Part shown: positions 47,517 to 58,555 of the stretch, piece by piece
Position numbering within the stretch: position 1 is the first letter of the stretch
Layout of the letters: each line of letters begins with the position of its first letter
Source: Shinella zoogloeoides
GTDB taxonomy: Bacteria > Pseudomonadota > Alphaproteobacteria > Rhizobiales > Rhizobiaceae
Length of the DNA: 64,000 nt
Assembly (NCBI RefSeq): GCF_030733845.1
Contig: NZ_CP132311.1
Location: 2,979,501-3,043,500 of the forward strand
Direction: 5' to 3'
Notes under the pieces: model-generated
The model's input: the letters and a program-made list of their open reading frames with translations, nothing else
Databases searched by the model: none
What the model was told of the DNA's origin: nothing
Program-made: the position numbers and the translations under genes

Positions 47517-48226
47517 AAATCCTCTTTGCCGGCCCCAGCCTGCCCGATGCGGCGAACCTCTGCGGCGAGGCGATCACGCTCCGCCCGCCGGCCTCCCATG
47601 GCGACGTGCTGGCGGCTGTGCGGGCGGGCGCAACGGCAATCGGCCTTATCGACGGCAATTTCGAGCATGTGGCCCCTGTTTGGCACAAGGAGATCCTCCA
47701 TGCGCTGGATTGCGGGGTGGCGGTCTTCGGCGCCGCCAGCATGGGCGCGCTTCGCGCCGTCGAATGCGACAGCTTCGGCATGGTGGGCATCGGCCGCATC
47801 TACGAGGACTATGCAAGCGGCCACCGCGTCGACGATGCGGACGTCGCCCTGCTGCACGGACCGGCCGAACTCGGCTACCCCGCGCTCTCGCTTCCCCTCG
47901 TCAATATCGACGCGACGCTGGACCGGCTGGAGGCCTCGCAGGCCATTGATAAGTCTTACATATCAAGATTTCGTGATGGCGCGCGCAGCCTCTTTTACAA
48001 GGATCGCACATGGTCCTCGGTGCTCGAAAGAGCCGGCATCGAGAAAGATCACAATGCGCTTCTGCAACTTCTCCATGCAACAACCGTGAACCAGAAGCGC
48101 GAGGATGCTCTCGCATTGGTGTCCGTGCTGGCGGATTTTCAGCCGCAAAGCCCTGTAAAGCGCGGAAACTGGGCATTTCGCGCGACATCCCAGTGGCGAA
48201 TCGCCGCCGATCAACCGGAAACCTAG
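47513..48226 (+). CDS. TfuA-like protein
   Basis: Protein of 237 residues with the TfuA core GLIDGNFEHVAPVWHKEILHAL and VFGAASMGALRAVECDSFGMVGIGRIYEDY. TfuA was named from trifolitoxin production in Rhizobium. TfuA proteins partner YcaO enzymes in backbone thioamidation, probably in sulfur delivery. The start overlaps the YcaO stop (ATGA), so the two are translationally coupled, as in known YcaO-TfuA pairs. Confidence 0.88.
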   Translation: MKILFAGPSLPDAANLCGEAITLRPPASHGDVLAAVRAGATAIGLIDGNFEHVAPVWHKEILHALDCGVAVFGAASMGALRAVECDSFGMVGIGRIYEDYASGHRVDDADVALLHGPAELGYPALSLPLVNIDATLDRLEASQAIDKSYISRFRDGARSLFYKDRTWSSVLERAGIEKDHNALLQLLHATTVNQKREDALALVSVLADFQPQSPVKRGNWAFRATSQWRIAADQPET

Positions 48227-48255
48227 AAAAACGTGCAATTTCCCATTCCGCGTGT

Positions 48256-48300
48256 GTCACGCCCAAGTCACGCGCAAAGCCCGAGAGTCACGCCTATACT
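48256..48300 (+). promoter_or_regulatory. Heptamer direct-repeat promoter
   Basis: GTCACGC occurs three times: 48256-48262, 48267-48273 and 48287-48293, with steps of 11 and 20 bp, close to whole helical turns. TATACT (48295-48300) follows as a -10 candidate. Heptamer repeats spaced 11 bp over the -35 region are the layout of SARP binding sites. A SARP-type regulator is encoded at 44128. The link is inferred. Confidence 0.5.
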
Positions 48301-48344
48301 TCAACCGGGGTATGAATCTGAGCACCGCTCTGGGGGCGTGAGAC

Positions 48345-48569
48345 ATGAACATCGATAGCATTGAGACTGAAGACCGGGGAACCGAACTGATGGCGCTCGC
48401 GCGCTTTGTCGCCTTCGCGCTGGAATCGGCCAAGACGCTGGAGGTGGAAGTTGCCGAATTCTGCCTCGACAAGGCGCTCCGGGCCGTACTGGACCAGATC
48501 GACGAACCGTCCCGCATGGCGCTGACGACAAGCGACATCATGCTCATCAACCGCTCGGCTCTCTGCTGA
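48345..48569 (+). CDS. Small hypothetical protein downstream of the RiPP genes
   Basis: Protein of 74 residues, acidic and predicted helical (ALARFVAFALESAKTLEVEVAEFCLDKALRAVLDQI), with no signal peptide or TM helix and a C-terminal Cys. I do not recognise a family. It starts 44 bp after a promoter-like element with three heptamer repeats, so it is probably a separate transcription unit that may be controlled by the SARP. A regulatory or immunity role is possible but unsupported. Confidence 0.55.
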   Translation: MNIDSIETEDRGTELMALARFVAFALESAKTLEVEVAEFCLDKALRAVLDQIDEPSRMALTTSDIMLINRSALC

Positions 48570-48843
48570 GCAAAAGTATGCGACCGGCGATCCGGTCGAA
48601 ACCCAGCCGCCGTTTTCCTCCACGGCGCTGATTTCGCCGGCGGCCCAGAACCTGCGGACCGCCGGCGATCTTTCCCGCCACCGATTTCCGAAAAAAAGCG
48701 AGAGCGGTCTTTTCCAGATTGCCGGCACCGTTTACCGGAAGGGCAGGACATCATCCCGATGCCCGCGCGGAGAACGGTATGGAAGAGCGTGCATTCGCCG
48801 ATGGGCGCGGCATCGGCGAAGATGCCGACGTCGCAGGGAAGCG
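48570..48843. other. Intergenic region with a small hairpin
   Basis: 274 bases without a supportable gene. CGACCGG/CCGGTCG with a CGAT loop at 48581-48598 follows the small gene and may weakly end its transcript; no T-run is present. Nothing else was recognised. Confidence 0.5.
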
Positions 48844-49281
48844 ATGAGCGCGCTTGCCGCCTATTGCGGCCTCTTCCTCGCAGCCTTTGCCGCCGCGACC
48901 ATCGTGCCCGCCCAGTCGGAAGCCGTTCTCGCCGGGCTGCTGGCAACGCGGAACTACGCGCCGGCCATTCTCATCCTCGTCGCCGGTATCGGCAATGTGC
49001 TCGGTTCGGTCGTCAACTGGCTGCTCGGCCGCGGCGTGGAACGCTTCCGCGAAGCGCGCTGGTTTCCGGTAAGCGCCAAAAACCTGGAGCGCGCCGGGAA
49101 CTGGTATCGCAGATATGGCTGGTGGAGCCTGCTCCTGAGCTGGCTGCCGATCGTCGGCGACCCGCTGACGGTGGCGGCCGGCATCATGCGCGAGCCGTTC
49201 GGCCGTTTCCTCGTCGTCGTTTCCATCGCCAAGTTCGGCCGCTATATCGTGCTCGCCGCTCTCGTTCTCAACTGGCTCTGA
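48844..49281 (+). CDS. YqaA-family (SNARE-associated/VTT) membrane protein
   Basis: Inner-membrane protein of 145 residues with four hydrophobic segments and the DedA-like re-entrant pattern (FAAATIVPAQSEAVLAGLL, GNVLGSVVNWLLGRG, LLSWLPIVGDPLTVAAGIMR). It matches the YqaA branch, shorter than DedA itself. The exact role is unknown; DedA-superfamily proteins move lipids or support membrane stress tolerance. It lies upstream of an ECF sigma gene. Membership of the RiPP locus, for example as immunity, is possible but not supported by spacing. Confidence 0.8.
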   Translation: MSALAAYCGLFLAAFAAATIVPAQSEAVLAGLLATRNYAPAILILVAGIGNVLGSVVNWLLGRGVERFREARWFPVSAKNLERAGNWYRRYGWWSLLLSWLPIVGDPLTVAAGIMREPFGRFLVVVSIAKFGRYIVLAALVLNWL

Positions 49282-49300
49282 AATTTTTTCCGCCGGCGAT

Positions 49301-49327
49301 GGAATGGACACCACCTGGCTCTCGTAT
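49301..49327 (+). promoter_or_regulatory. Candidate ECF-type promoter of the sigma factor gene
   Basis: GGAAT (49301-49305) and CGTAT (49323-49327) are separated by 17 bp, the layout of many ECF promoters. The ATG of the sigma gene is only 9 nt past the -10, so the transcript would be nearly leaderless. Autoregulation is inferred. Confidence 0.4.
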
Positions 49328-49335
49328 ATTGGGGC

Positions 49336-49881
49336 ATGAACGGAAAGACACCCGGCTTCAACGTGATCGGACAGCTTGCAGCGCTTCGGCGCTATGCGCT
49401 GTCGCTCGTGCGCAATCCGGACGAGGCCGAGGATCTGGTGCATGATGCGCTGGTGAAGGCCTATGAGCGGCAGTCCACTTTCCGCACCGGCGCTAGCGTG
49501 CGCAACTGGCTGATGTCCATCCTGCACAATGCGCATATCGACCGGCTGCGCCAGCGCCGCTCGCAGGAGCGCCGCCACGATGCCGCGGCGGAAGTCGCGG
49601 AGACGTCCGTGCCGGCGAACCAGGACCATTCGGTGCGCCTGACACAATTGCGCAACGCCTTCTTCGCCCTGCCGGAAGAGCAGCGCGAGGCGCTGCATCT
49701 CGTCGCGATCGAGGAGCTTTCCTACCAGGAGGCGGCCGAGACGCTCGGCATTCCCGTCGGCACGCTGATGTCGCGCGTGGCGCGCGCCCGCCAGCGGCTG
49801 CGCGCTTTCGAACAGAGCGGCACGGCCGCACCTGTCACCCATCTCAGAATCGTCGGAGGCACTGGCGATGACAAGCAATGA
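49336..49881 (+). CDS. ECF-family RNA polymerase sigma factor
   Basis: Sigma factor of 181 residues. Region 2 (LRRYALSLVRNPDEAEDLVHDALVKAYERQSTFRTGASVRNWLMSILHN) binds the -10, and region 4 (LPEEQREALHLVAIEELSYQEAAETLGIPVGTLMSRVARARQRL) binds the -35. It overlaps the next gene, an anti-sigma candidate, by 14 nt, the usual pairing. The stimulus is unknown. Confidence 0.9.
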   Translation: MNGKTPGFNVIGQLAALRRYALSLVRNPDEAEDLVHDALVKAYERQSTFRTGASVRNWLMSILHNAHIDRLRQRRSQERRHDAAAEVAETSVPANQDHSVRLTQLRNAFFALPEEQREALHLVAIEELSYQEAAETLGIPVGTLMSRVARARQRLRAFEQSGTAAPVTHLRIVGGTGDDKQ

Positions 49882-50641
49882 CCCGATCCTCGAATCCGAT
49901 CTCAATGCCTATGTCGACGACCAGCTCGCCGTCGGCCGGCGCATCGAGGTCGAGGCCTATCTTTCGGAGCGGCCGGACGTTGCCGCGCAGATGATGAGGG
50001 ATCTGCGCGTGCGCGACGAGCTGCGCCTGGCGCTCGCCGACCACCGCACGGTGGCGCGGGAAGCGACGCGCGACGCCGCGCGCCTGCTCGAGCGCTCCCT
50101 TTCGCACCGGCGTGTCTTTTCCGCCTTCCGCCGCGCCGCCGCCATCGCGCTCTTCGTCGCCGCGGGTTGGACGGCCCACGCCGTTCTCGGTCCCTTCGGC
50201 GCGACCGAGGTCGTCGCCTCAACCCCGCCGCCCGCCTTCGTGGAAGAGGCGGTGCGCGCGCACAAGACCACGCTGCTGCGCGACACGATGGCATCGCAGC
50301 CGGAAATCGAGACCTTCGATCCGGCGGAAATCCGCTCGGCGACGGCCATCGTGCTGCCGGAGCTGCCGAAGGGCTGGGGCGTGGTCGATACGCAGGTCTT
50401 CCCGTCCGCCTATGGCCCGAGCGTCGAACTGGTGCTGGAGCCGAAGAAGGACGAGCGCCTGTCGCTCTTTGCCGTGCGTCCCGGCTCCTTTGCCGTGCAG
50501 CACGTCCTGCTTTTCCACGCCGACAATGCCCGTGCCGCCTACTGGCAGATCGGCGATGTCGCCTATGCGCTGGTATCGGAAAGCCGCAAGGCCGACGACC
50601 TGGCGCAAACCGCGCGGGACCTCTCGCGCACGCTCTACTGA
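49868..50641 (+). CDS. Membrane anti-sigma factor
   Basis: Protein of 257 residues. The cytoplasmic N-terminus (ESDLNAYVDDQLAVGRRIEVEAYL) resembles anti-sigma domains but lacks the HxxxCxxC zinc motif. One TM helix lies at ~88-108 (AAAIALFVAAGWTAHAVLG), and the rest is periplasmic. It overlaps the sigma gene by 14 nt, implying coupled synthesis and sequestration of the sigma factor at the membrane. Confidence 0.82.
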   Translation: MTSNDPILESDLNAYVDDQLAVGRRIEVEAYLSERPDVAAQMMRDLRVRDELRLALADHRTVAREATRDAARLLERSLSHRRVFSAFRRAAAIALFVAAGWTAHAVLGPFGATEVVASTPPPAFVEEAVRAHKTTLLRDTMASQPEIETFDPAEIRSATAIVLPELPKGWGVVDTQVFPSAYGPSVELVLEPKKDERLSLFAVRPGSFAVQHVLLFHADNARAAYWQIGDVAYALVSESRKADDLAQTARDLSRTLY

Positions 50642-50672
50642 TCAACCGTTTCCAGACCGAAGGAGATTTTCG

Positions 50673-51389
50673 ATGGAACCCGTACAACAGCGATTTGGCT
50701 ACGGCGCGCAGGCGCAGTCGGCCGCCCTCTTCGACGAGGGCCTGCGCCAGCACATGCTGCGCGTCTACAACTATATGGGCGCAGGCCTCGTCATCACCGG
50801 CCTCGTCGCCTTCATCGTCGGCTCGACGCCGGCGCTCTACGTGCCGATCTTCTCCTCCCCGCTGAAGTGGGTGGTGATGCTGGCGCCGCTCGCCTTCGTC
50901 TTCTTCTTCTCGTTCAAGATCCAGACGATGTCGGCCAGCACCGCGCAGATGACCTTCTGGGCCTTCTGCGCCGTCATGGGCCTGTCGCTCGCTTCCGTGT
51001 TCCTCGTCTTCACCGGCACGAGCATCGCCCGCACCTTCTTCATCGCCGCCTCCATGTTCGGCGCGACGAGCCTCTACGGCTATGTGACGAAGCGTGACCT
51101 CGCCAAGGTCGGCTCGTTCCTGATCATGGGCCTCATCGGCGTCATCATCGCCTCGATCGTCAACATCTTCCTCGGTTCGAGCGCGCTGCAATTCGCGATT
51201 TCCGTGATCGGCATCGTCGTGTTCGTCGGCCTCACCGCCTGGGACACGCAGAACATCAAGCAGCAATATGCCGAGAACATCGACCAGGAATCGCAGCAGA
51301 AGATGGCCGTGTTCGGTGCGCTCTCGCTGTACCTGAACTTCGTCAACATCTTCCAGCTGCTGCTGAATTTCACCGGCGAGCGCGAATAG
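50673..51389 (+). CDS. Bax inhibitor-1 / YccA-family membrane protein
   Basis: Protein of 238 residues with seven hydrophobic segments and the family signatures (VYNYMGAGLVITGLVAFIVG, LTAWDTQNIKQQY). The conserved Asp of the pH/Ca2+ sensor pair lies in TAWDTQ. YccA modulates FtsH in E. coli; the role here is inferred only. The ATG follows AAGGAGATTTTCG. It lies 31 nt after the anti-sigma gene and is followed by a strong terminator. Confidence 0.85.
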   Translation: MEPVQQRFGYGAQAQSAALFDEGLRQHMLRVYNYMGAGLVITGLVAFIVGSTPALYVPIFSSPLKWVVMLAPLAFVFFFSFKIQTMSASTAQMTFWAFCAVMGLSLASVFLVFTGTSIARTFFIAASMFGATSLYGYVTKRDLAKVGSFLIMGLIGVIIASIVNIFLGSSALQFAISVIGIVVFVGLTAWDTQNIKQQYAENIDQESQQKMAVFGALSLYLNFVNIFQLLLNFTGERE

Positions 51390-51411
51390 TCCTAGCGTTG
51401 ATGGCATCCGG

Positions 51412-51443
51412 AACGGCGGGGCAAAACCCCGCCGTTTCTTTTT
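51412..51443 (+). terminator. Rho-independent terminator
   Basis: AACGGCGGGG (51412-51421) and CCCCGCCGTT (51427-51436) form a perfect 10-bp stem with a CAAAA loop, followed by TCTTTTT. It ends the sigma/anti-sigma/BI-1 transcript. Confidence 0.9.
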
Positions 51444-51529
51444 GTGCCTCGCACAAAGTAAGTAAGAATACACTTACGTATCTGACCCCGGTTGACAAAT
51501 CGACCTACAGCGTCTTTGCTTGGACCATT

Positions 51530-54532
<3,003 letters not shown>

Positions 54533-54536
<4 letters not shown>

Positions 54537-54730
54537 CCTTCATCATCAACGGCGAGGCACAGGAGATCGCGGCAACGACGCTTGCCGACCTTCTCCTCGC
54601 CCTCGACTACGAAGGCGACTGGCTCGCGACGGCGGTCAACGGCGAGCTGGTGCATCGCGAGGACCGGGCCGACTTCGCGCTCGGAGACCACGACCGCATT
54701 GAAATCCTCTCGCCCATGCAGGGAGGCTGA
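54533..54730 (+). CDS. thiS: Sulfur carrier protein ThiS
   Basis: Ubiquitin-like carrier of 65 residues ending in the diagnostic Gly-Gly (SPMQGG), the site for thiocarboxylation. The N-terminus [12 protein letters not shown] is typical. It overlaps thiO by 4 nt and is followed by thiG after 1 nt. Confidence 0.94.
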
Positions 54731-54731
54731 C

Positions 54732-55505
54732 ATGCTGAAGCTCTATGACGTGGAAGTCCGATCCCGCCTGCTGCTCGGCACCGCGCGCTACCCCTCCCCC
54801 GCTATTCTGGCGGAGGCGGTGAGCCGCTCGAAGGCGCAGATCGTCACCGTGTCGCTGCGGCGCGAAACGGCCGGGGGCAAGGCGGGCGGCGCCTTCTTCG
54901 AGCTGATCCGCGACCTCGGCGTGCGCGTGCTGCCCAACACCGCCGGCTGCCACAGCGCCAGGGAAGCCGTGCTGACGGCGAAGATGGCGCGCGAGGTCTT
55001 CCGCACCGACTGGATCAAGCTGGAGGTGATCGGCCACCAGGACACCTTGCAGCCGGATGTCTTCGGCCTCGTCGAGGCAGCCCGCATCCTGACGGACGAG
55101 GGGTTTGAGGTCTTTCCCTATACGACGGACGACCTCGTCGTGGCCGAACGGCTGCTCGAAGCCGGCTGCCGCGTACTGATGCCCTGGTGCGCGCCGATCG
55201 GCTCGGCCATGGGTCCGGTCAATCCCATGGCGCTCAAGGCCTTCCGCGCCCATTTCCCGGATATCCCGCTCATCGTCGATGCCGGCATCGGCCGTCCATC
55301 GCATGCCGCAAGCGTCATGGAACACGGCTACGATGCCGTGCTGCTCAACACCGCCGTTGCCGGCGCCGGCGATCCCGCCGCCATGGCCGAGGCCTTCGCG
55401 CTCGCCATCGAAGCCGGCCGGCTGGCACACAACGCCGTGCCGCTCGAACCGCGCGACATGGCCGTTCCCTCCACCCCCATCATCGGAAAGGCCGTCTTCG
55501 CATGA
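54732..55505 (+). CDS. thiG: Thiazole synthase ThiG
   Basis: TIM-barrel enzyme of 257 residues that assembles the thiamine thiazole from DXP, dehydroglycine and ThiS-thiocarboxylate. Family motifs are [25 protein letters not shown], the Schiff-base Lys in WIKLEVIG, and [11 protein letters not shown]. The stop overlaps thiE by 4 nt. Confidence 0.95.
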   Translation: MLKLYDVEVRSRLLLGTARYPSPAILAEAVSRSKAQIVTVSLRRETAGGKAGGAFFELIRDLGVRVLPNTAGCHSAREAVLTAKMAREVFRTDWIKLEVIGHQDTLQPDVFGLVEAARILTDEGFEVFPYTTDDLVVAERLLEAGCRVLMPWCAPIGSAMGPVNPMALKAFRAHFPDIPLIVDAGIGRPSHAASVMEHGYDAVLLNTAVAGAGDPAAMAEAFALAIEAGRLAHNAVPLEPRDMAVPSTPIIGKAVFA

Positions 55506-56107
55506 AGCTCGATCCCTTCTATCTCATCGTCGACAGCGCCGACTGGATCGACCGCCTCGTACCCGTCGGCGTCAAGCTGGTGCAGCTACGCATGAAGGAC
55601 CTGCCGGAAGATCGCCTGCGCGCGGAAATCCGCCGCGCCAGAGTGACCTGCGCCGCGCATGGCTGCCAGCTCATCGTCAACGATTACTGGCAGGTCGCCA
55701 TCGAGGAAGGCTGCGACTTCGTGCATCTCGGTCAGGAGGATCTTGCCGGGGCCGATGTCGAGGCCATCCGCGCGGCCGGCATGAAGCTCGGCCTTTCCAC
55801 CCATGATGACGCGGAACTGGAAACGGCGCTGGCGGCAAGGCCCGATTATGTGGCGCTCGGTCCGGTCTGGCCGACGATCCTGAAAAAGATGAAATGGGCG
55901 CCGCAAGGCGTCGAACGGCTGCGGGACTGGAAGGCGCGCATCGGCTCCCTTCCCCTCGTCGCCATCGGCGGCCTCAATCCGGATCGCCTGCCAGCCGTCT
56001 TCGAGAACGGCGCCGACAGCGCGGCCGTGGTGACCGACATCACGCTGAATGCCGATCCGCAGGCGCGCACGCGCGAATGGATCGCGCACACGGCGCGCTG
56101 GCGCTGA
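55502..56107 (+). CDS. thiE: Thiamine-phosphate synthase ThiE
   Basis: Enzyme of 201 residues that joins HMP-diphosphate and thiazole phosphate. Motifs include [32 protein letters not shown] and [12 protein letters not shown]. It is the last gene of the thi operon. It converges with the next gene with no base between the stop codons, so there is no room for a separate terminator. Confidence 0.93.
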   Translation: MKLDPFYLIVDSADWIDRLVPVGVKLVQLRMKDLPEDRLRAEIRRARVTCAAHGCQLIVNDYWQVAIEEGCDFVHLGQEDLAGADVEAIRAAGMKLGLSTHDDAELETALAARPDYVALGPVWPTILKKMKWAPQGVERLRDWKARIGSLPLVAIGGLNPDRLPAVFENGADSAAVVTDITLNADPQARTREWIAHTARWR

Positions 56108-56953
56108 TCAGGCTTTCGGCGCGACCTTCCAGAGCCGCCGGGCGTTTTCGGACAGGACGCGCCGCCTGTCCTCCAGGCTGACGCCGGAAAGCAGCGCATG
56201 CGTCGCGTCGATCCAGGTCGAAAGACCGCCGCCCAGCGTGCAGACCGGCCAGTCGCTGCCCCAGACCATGCGCTCGAAACCGAAGCTCTCCGCCACGTGG
56301 GCGAAGTACGGCTTCAGGTCCTCCAACGTCCAGCTTTCCGAGCCGTAGGCCGGAATGCCGGAAAGCTTGACCGTCACGTTCGGCCGGCGCGCGATCTCCG
56401 CGACCGGCCCCTTCCAGACGTCAAAGCCGCCACCCTTGATATCAGGCACGCCGCAATGGTCGAGCACGAAGGAGACATCCGGCGCAATATCCGCCAGCGC
56501 AATGGCCTTGTCGATCTGGTGCGGCAGCACGCAGAGATCGAAGTTGAGCCCGGCGCCCGCCAGACGCCGGATATTCTCCCGGAACAGGGCGCCTTCGGAG
56601 ACATCGTCGGGCACGACATGCAGCACGCGGCGAAAGCCGCGCACGAAGGGCGTGGCGAGAACCGTTTCAAGATAGGCCGGAAAATCCGGTGCCTCCGGCC
56701 GGCAGGCGGCGATCGCGCCGACGAGAAGACTGCCCGCCTCGCCGGCAAGCGCCTCGATCATCGCTGTCTCGCGCGCCATATCCCCCGCCGCAACATCGAC
56801 CTCCATATGCAGCGCCCCGGCGATACCCAACCGGCGGGCTTCGCGCGCATAGGTCTCCTCCGTGAAATCCGCATCGAGCGCCGGCACGCCGGCAAGCCAG
56901 GGATAGGACAGCCGGTCGCGGTAGATGAGATGCAGATGCGTGTCGATGATCAT
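56108..56953 (-). CDS. Amidohydrolase-family (TIM-barrel) hydrolase
   Basis: Protein of 281 residues with the amidohydrolase start MIIDTHLHL and downstream motifs DHCGVPDIKGGGFD and GSDWPVCTLGGG (DWP). The pattern resembles lactonases and 2-pyrone-4,6-dicarboxylate-type hydrolases. The substrate is not evident. The ATG beginning MIIDTH was chosen; the in-frame extension upstream lacks family sequence. Tail-to-tail with thiE without spacing. Confidence 0.8.
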   Translation of the reverse strand: MIIDTHLHLIYRDRLSYPWLAGVPALDADFTEETYAREARRLGIAGALHMEVDVAAGDMARETAMIEALAGEAGSLLVGAIAACRPEAPDFPAYLETVLATPFVRGFRRVLHVVPDDVSEGALFRENIRRLAGAGLNFDLCVLPHQIDKAIALADIAPDVSFVLDHCGVPDIKGGGFDVWKGPVAEIARRPNVTVKLSGIPAYGSESWTLEDLKPYFAHVAESFGFERMVWGSDWPVCTLGGGLSTWIDATHALLSGVSLEDRRRVLSENARRLWKVAPKA

Positions 56954-57056
56954 GCGGGCCTCCTCCGGACGGCTGGAGACTGCCACAGAAGAATGATCCA
57001 TTCAAATACGAATTGACTGGAAGCCGCCACCGCCGCGACGGAAACCCGGCGGACGA

Positions 57057-57578
57057 CTAGTCGTCCACCTTCTTGCACATATGCACCTGGCCGGTCTCGA
57101 AGTCGCCCTTCTGCGGCGGCGCGATCGGCTTGAAGAGCGTGCGGTCCGGCTTCAGGTCGATCAGCGGCGTACCGTCGAGGCAGTCGAGACCGCGCACGAA
57201 GAGGCGATTGCCTTCGATCTTTTCCAGCGCAACGATCGAGGTGCCGATCGGGTTGGGCCGGACAGGCGAGCGCAGCGAGAACGTGCCATGCACCTCGCCG
57301 TTCGAGCCCGGGCTTTGCAGCACAAGGTCGCGGCGCGACTGGTGCAGCCAATAGAGCACCTCCAGTCGCTCGAAACGCTCGACGCCCGCCAGCGCCGCCC
57401 CCCAGGGCTCGAAAATTTCGATGATGCAGACAGGCCCGTCATGGCGTCCCTGGCGCGGCGTCTCCATGCGCGAGGTCCAGGGCGTCGATATCCGGCCGAT
57501 GAACACGAGCCCGGCATGCACCGTTTCCGGCGGCGCGATCGCGACCTCGTTCGTGCGGATTTCGTTCAGCCGGACCAT
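57057..57578 (-). CDS. trmO: tRNA methyltransferase TrmO (TsaA/YaeB family)
   Basis: Protein of about 173 residues in the TrmO family, which methylates N6-threonylcarbamoyladenosine at tRNA position 37. Motifs include IGRISTPW, EIFEPWGAALAGVERFERLEVLYWLHQ, RPNPIGTSIV and GLDCLDGTPLIDLKPD. ATG 57578 is preceded by GGAG; ATG 57590 and 57584 are alternatives. It is divergent from a PadR gene across a region full of GATAT boxes, so it may be under PadR control. In many genomes TrmO-like genes sit near metal regulators. Confidence 0.8.
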   Translation of the reverse strand: MVRLNEIRTNEVAIAPPETVHAGLVFIGRISTPWTSRMETPRQGRHDGPVCIIEIFEPWGAALAGVERFERLEVLYWLHQSRRDLVLQSPGSNGEVHGTFSLRSPVRPNPIGTSIVALEKIEGNRLFVRGLDCLDGTPLIDLKPDRTLFKPIAPPQKGDFETGQVHMCKKVDD

Positions 57579-57593
57579 GCCCATCTCCATCGT

Positions 57594-57677
57594 TATATCT
57601 TCTGATATACGACGTTAGCGGCTGCCGCAAACTTTTTAAAGATATAAATCCCGATATATCTTGAATTTCGATATATC
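57594..57677. promoter_or_regulatory. Repeated GATAT operators in the trmO/padR promoter
   Basis: TATATC TTCT GATATA (57594-57609), GATATAAATC (57641-57650), GATATATC (57653-57660) and GATATATC (57670-57677) fill an AT-rich divergent region. Palindromic GATATATC-like boxes suit a PadR-family dimer, probably the adjacent NfeR-like protein. Binding is inferred. Confidence 0.65.
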
Positions 57678-57695
57678 TAGTTTTATATCGACACC

Positions 57696-58265
57696 ATGAG
57701 ACACAGAATGGGATGCGGCCCTCACCGCCACTTTTCACCGCCCGACGACCGTTCGGGTCCCTTCCACCGCGGCCGGCATGGCCATGGCCGGGGCGGCCGT
57801 CACGGCGGACGCCTCTTCGATTATGGCGAACTGCGCCTGCTGCTGCTTGCCATCATCGCCGATGCGCCGAGCCACGGCTACGAGCTGATCAAGATCATCG
57901 AGGAGCGCTTCGGCGGCAGCTACAGCCCGAGCCCCGGCGTCATCTACCCCACGCTCTCCTGGCTCGACGACATGGGTTACGCCGTGATCGAACCCGTGGA
58001 GGGCGGGCGCAAGCGCTACAGCATCACGCGGGAAGGCAAGGCCTTCCTCGCCGCCAACCGCGCCGCCATCGATGACCTTATGGCCCGCGCCGGTAGCAAG
58101 GATCGCGGCGGCCGCGAGGGCGTGCCCGCCCCCGTCGTGCGCGCCATGGAAAACCTGAAACTCGCCATGCGGCTGCGCCTTCGCGGCGGCGACCTCAGCG
58201 AAGAAGCAGCCGAGGCCATCGCCGCGGCTCTCGACCTTGCCGCCAAGACCGTGGAGAAGAGCTGA
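57696..58265 (+). CDS. PadR-family regulator with His-rich N-terminus (NfeR/YqjI-like)
   Basis: Regulator of 189 residues. Residues 1-38 are rich in His, Arg and Gly (GPHRHFSPPDDRSGPFHRGR). A PadR winged helix follows (FDYGELRLLLLAIIADAPSHGYELIKIIEERFGGSYSPSPGVIYPTL). E. coli YqjI/NfeR has the same build, with a metal-binding His-rich arm, and responds to nickel and iron. It shares TGATG with the DUF2218 gene, so the two are translated together. Confidence 0.85.
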   Translation: MRHRMGCGPHRHFSPPDDRSGPFHRGRHGHGRGGRHGGRLFDYGELRLLLLAIIADAPSHGYELIKIIEERFGGSYSPSPGVIYPTLSWLDDMGYAVIEPVEGGRKRYSITREGKAFLAANRAAIDDLMARAGSKDRGGREGVPAPVVRAMENLKLAMRLRLRGGDLSEEAAEAIAAALDLAAKTVEKS

Positions 58266-58555
58266 TGACCGCCCAAACCAGCAAGACCGCCATCCCCACC
58301 GAGCAGGCGAGCCGCTACCTGCAGCAGCTCTGCAAGCACTTCGCCCACAAGCTCCCCGTCACCTTTGACGAGCAGCGGGGGCAGATCTCCTTCTCGATCG
58401 GCGAGTGCCGGCTGAAGGCGGACGGGAATGCGCTTCACATCGACCTCACCGCGCCGACCGCAGAGGACATGGAGCAACTGAAGGACGTGGTGATACGCCA
58501 CCTCGTGCGCTTCGCCTTCCGCGAGGAGCTTGCGGTCGCGTGGCAGGACGCCTGA
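58265..58555 (+). CDS. DUF2218 domain protein
   Basis: Protein of 96 residues matching DUF2218 (QASRYLQQLCKHFAHKLPVTFDEQRGQISFSIGECRL). This domain is often found with or fused to siderophore-interacting ferric reductases, so a link to iron is likely. Function is otherwise unknown. It overlaps the PadR gene by one base. Confidence 0.8.
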   Translation: MTAQTSKTAIPTEQASRYLQQLCKHFAHKLPVTFDEQRGQISFSIGECRLKADGNALHIDLTAPTAEDMEQLKDVVIRHLVRFAFREELAVAWQDA

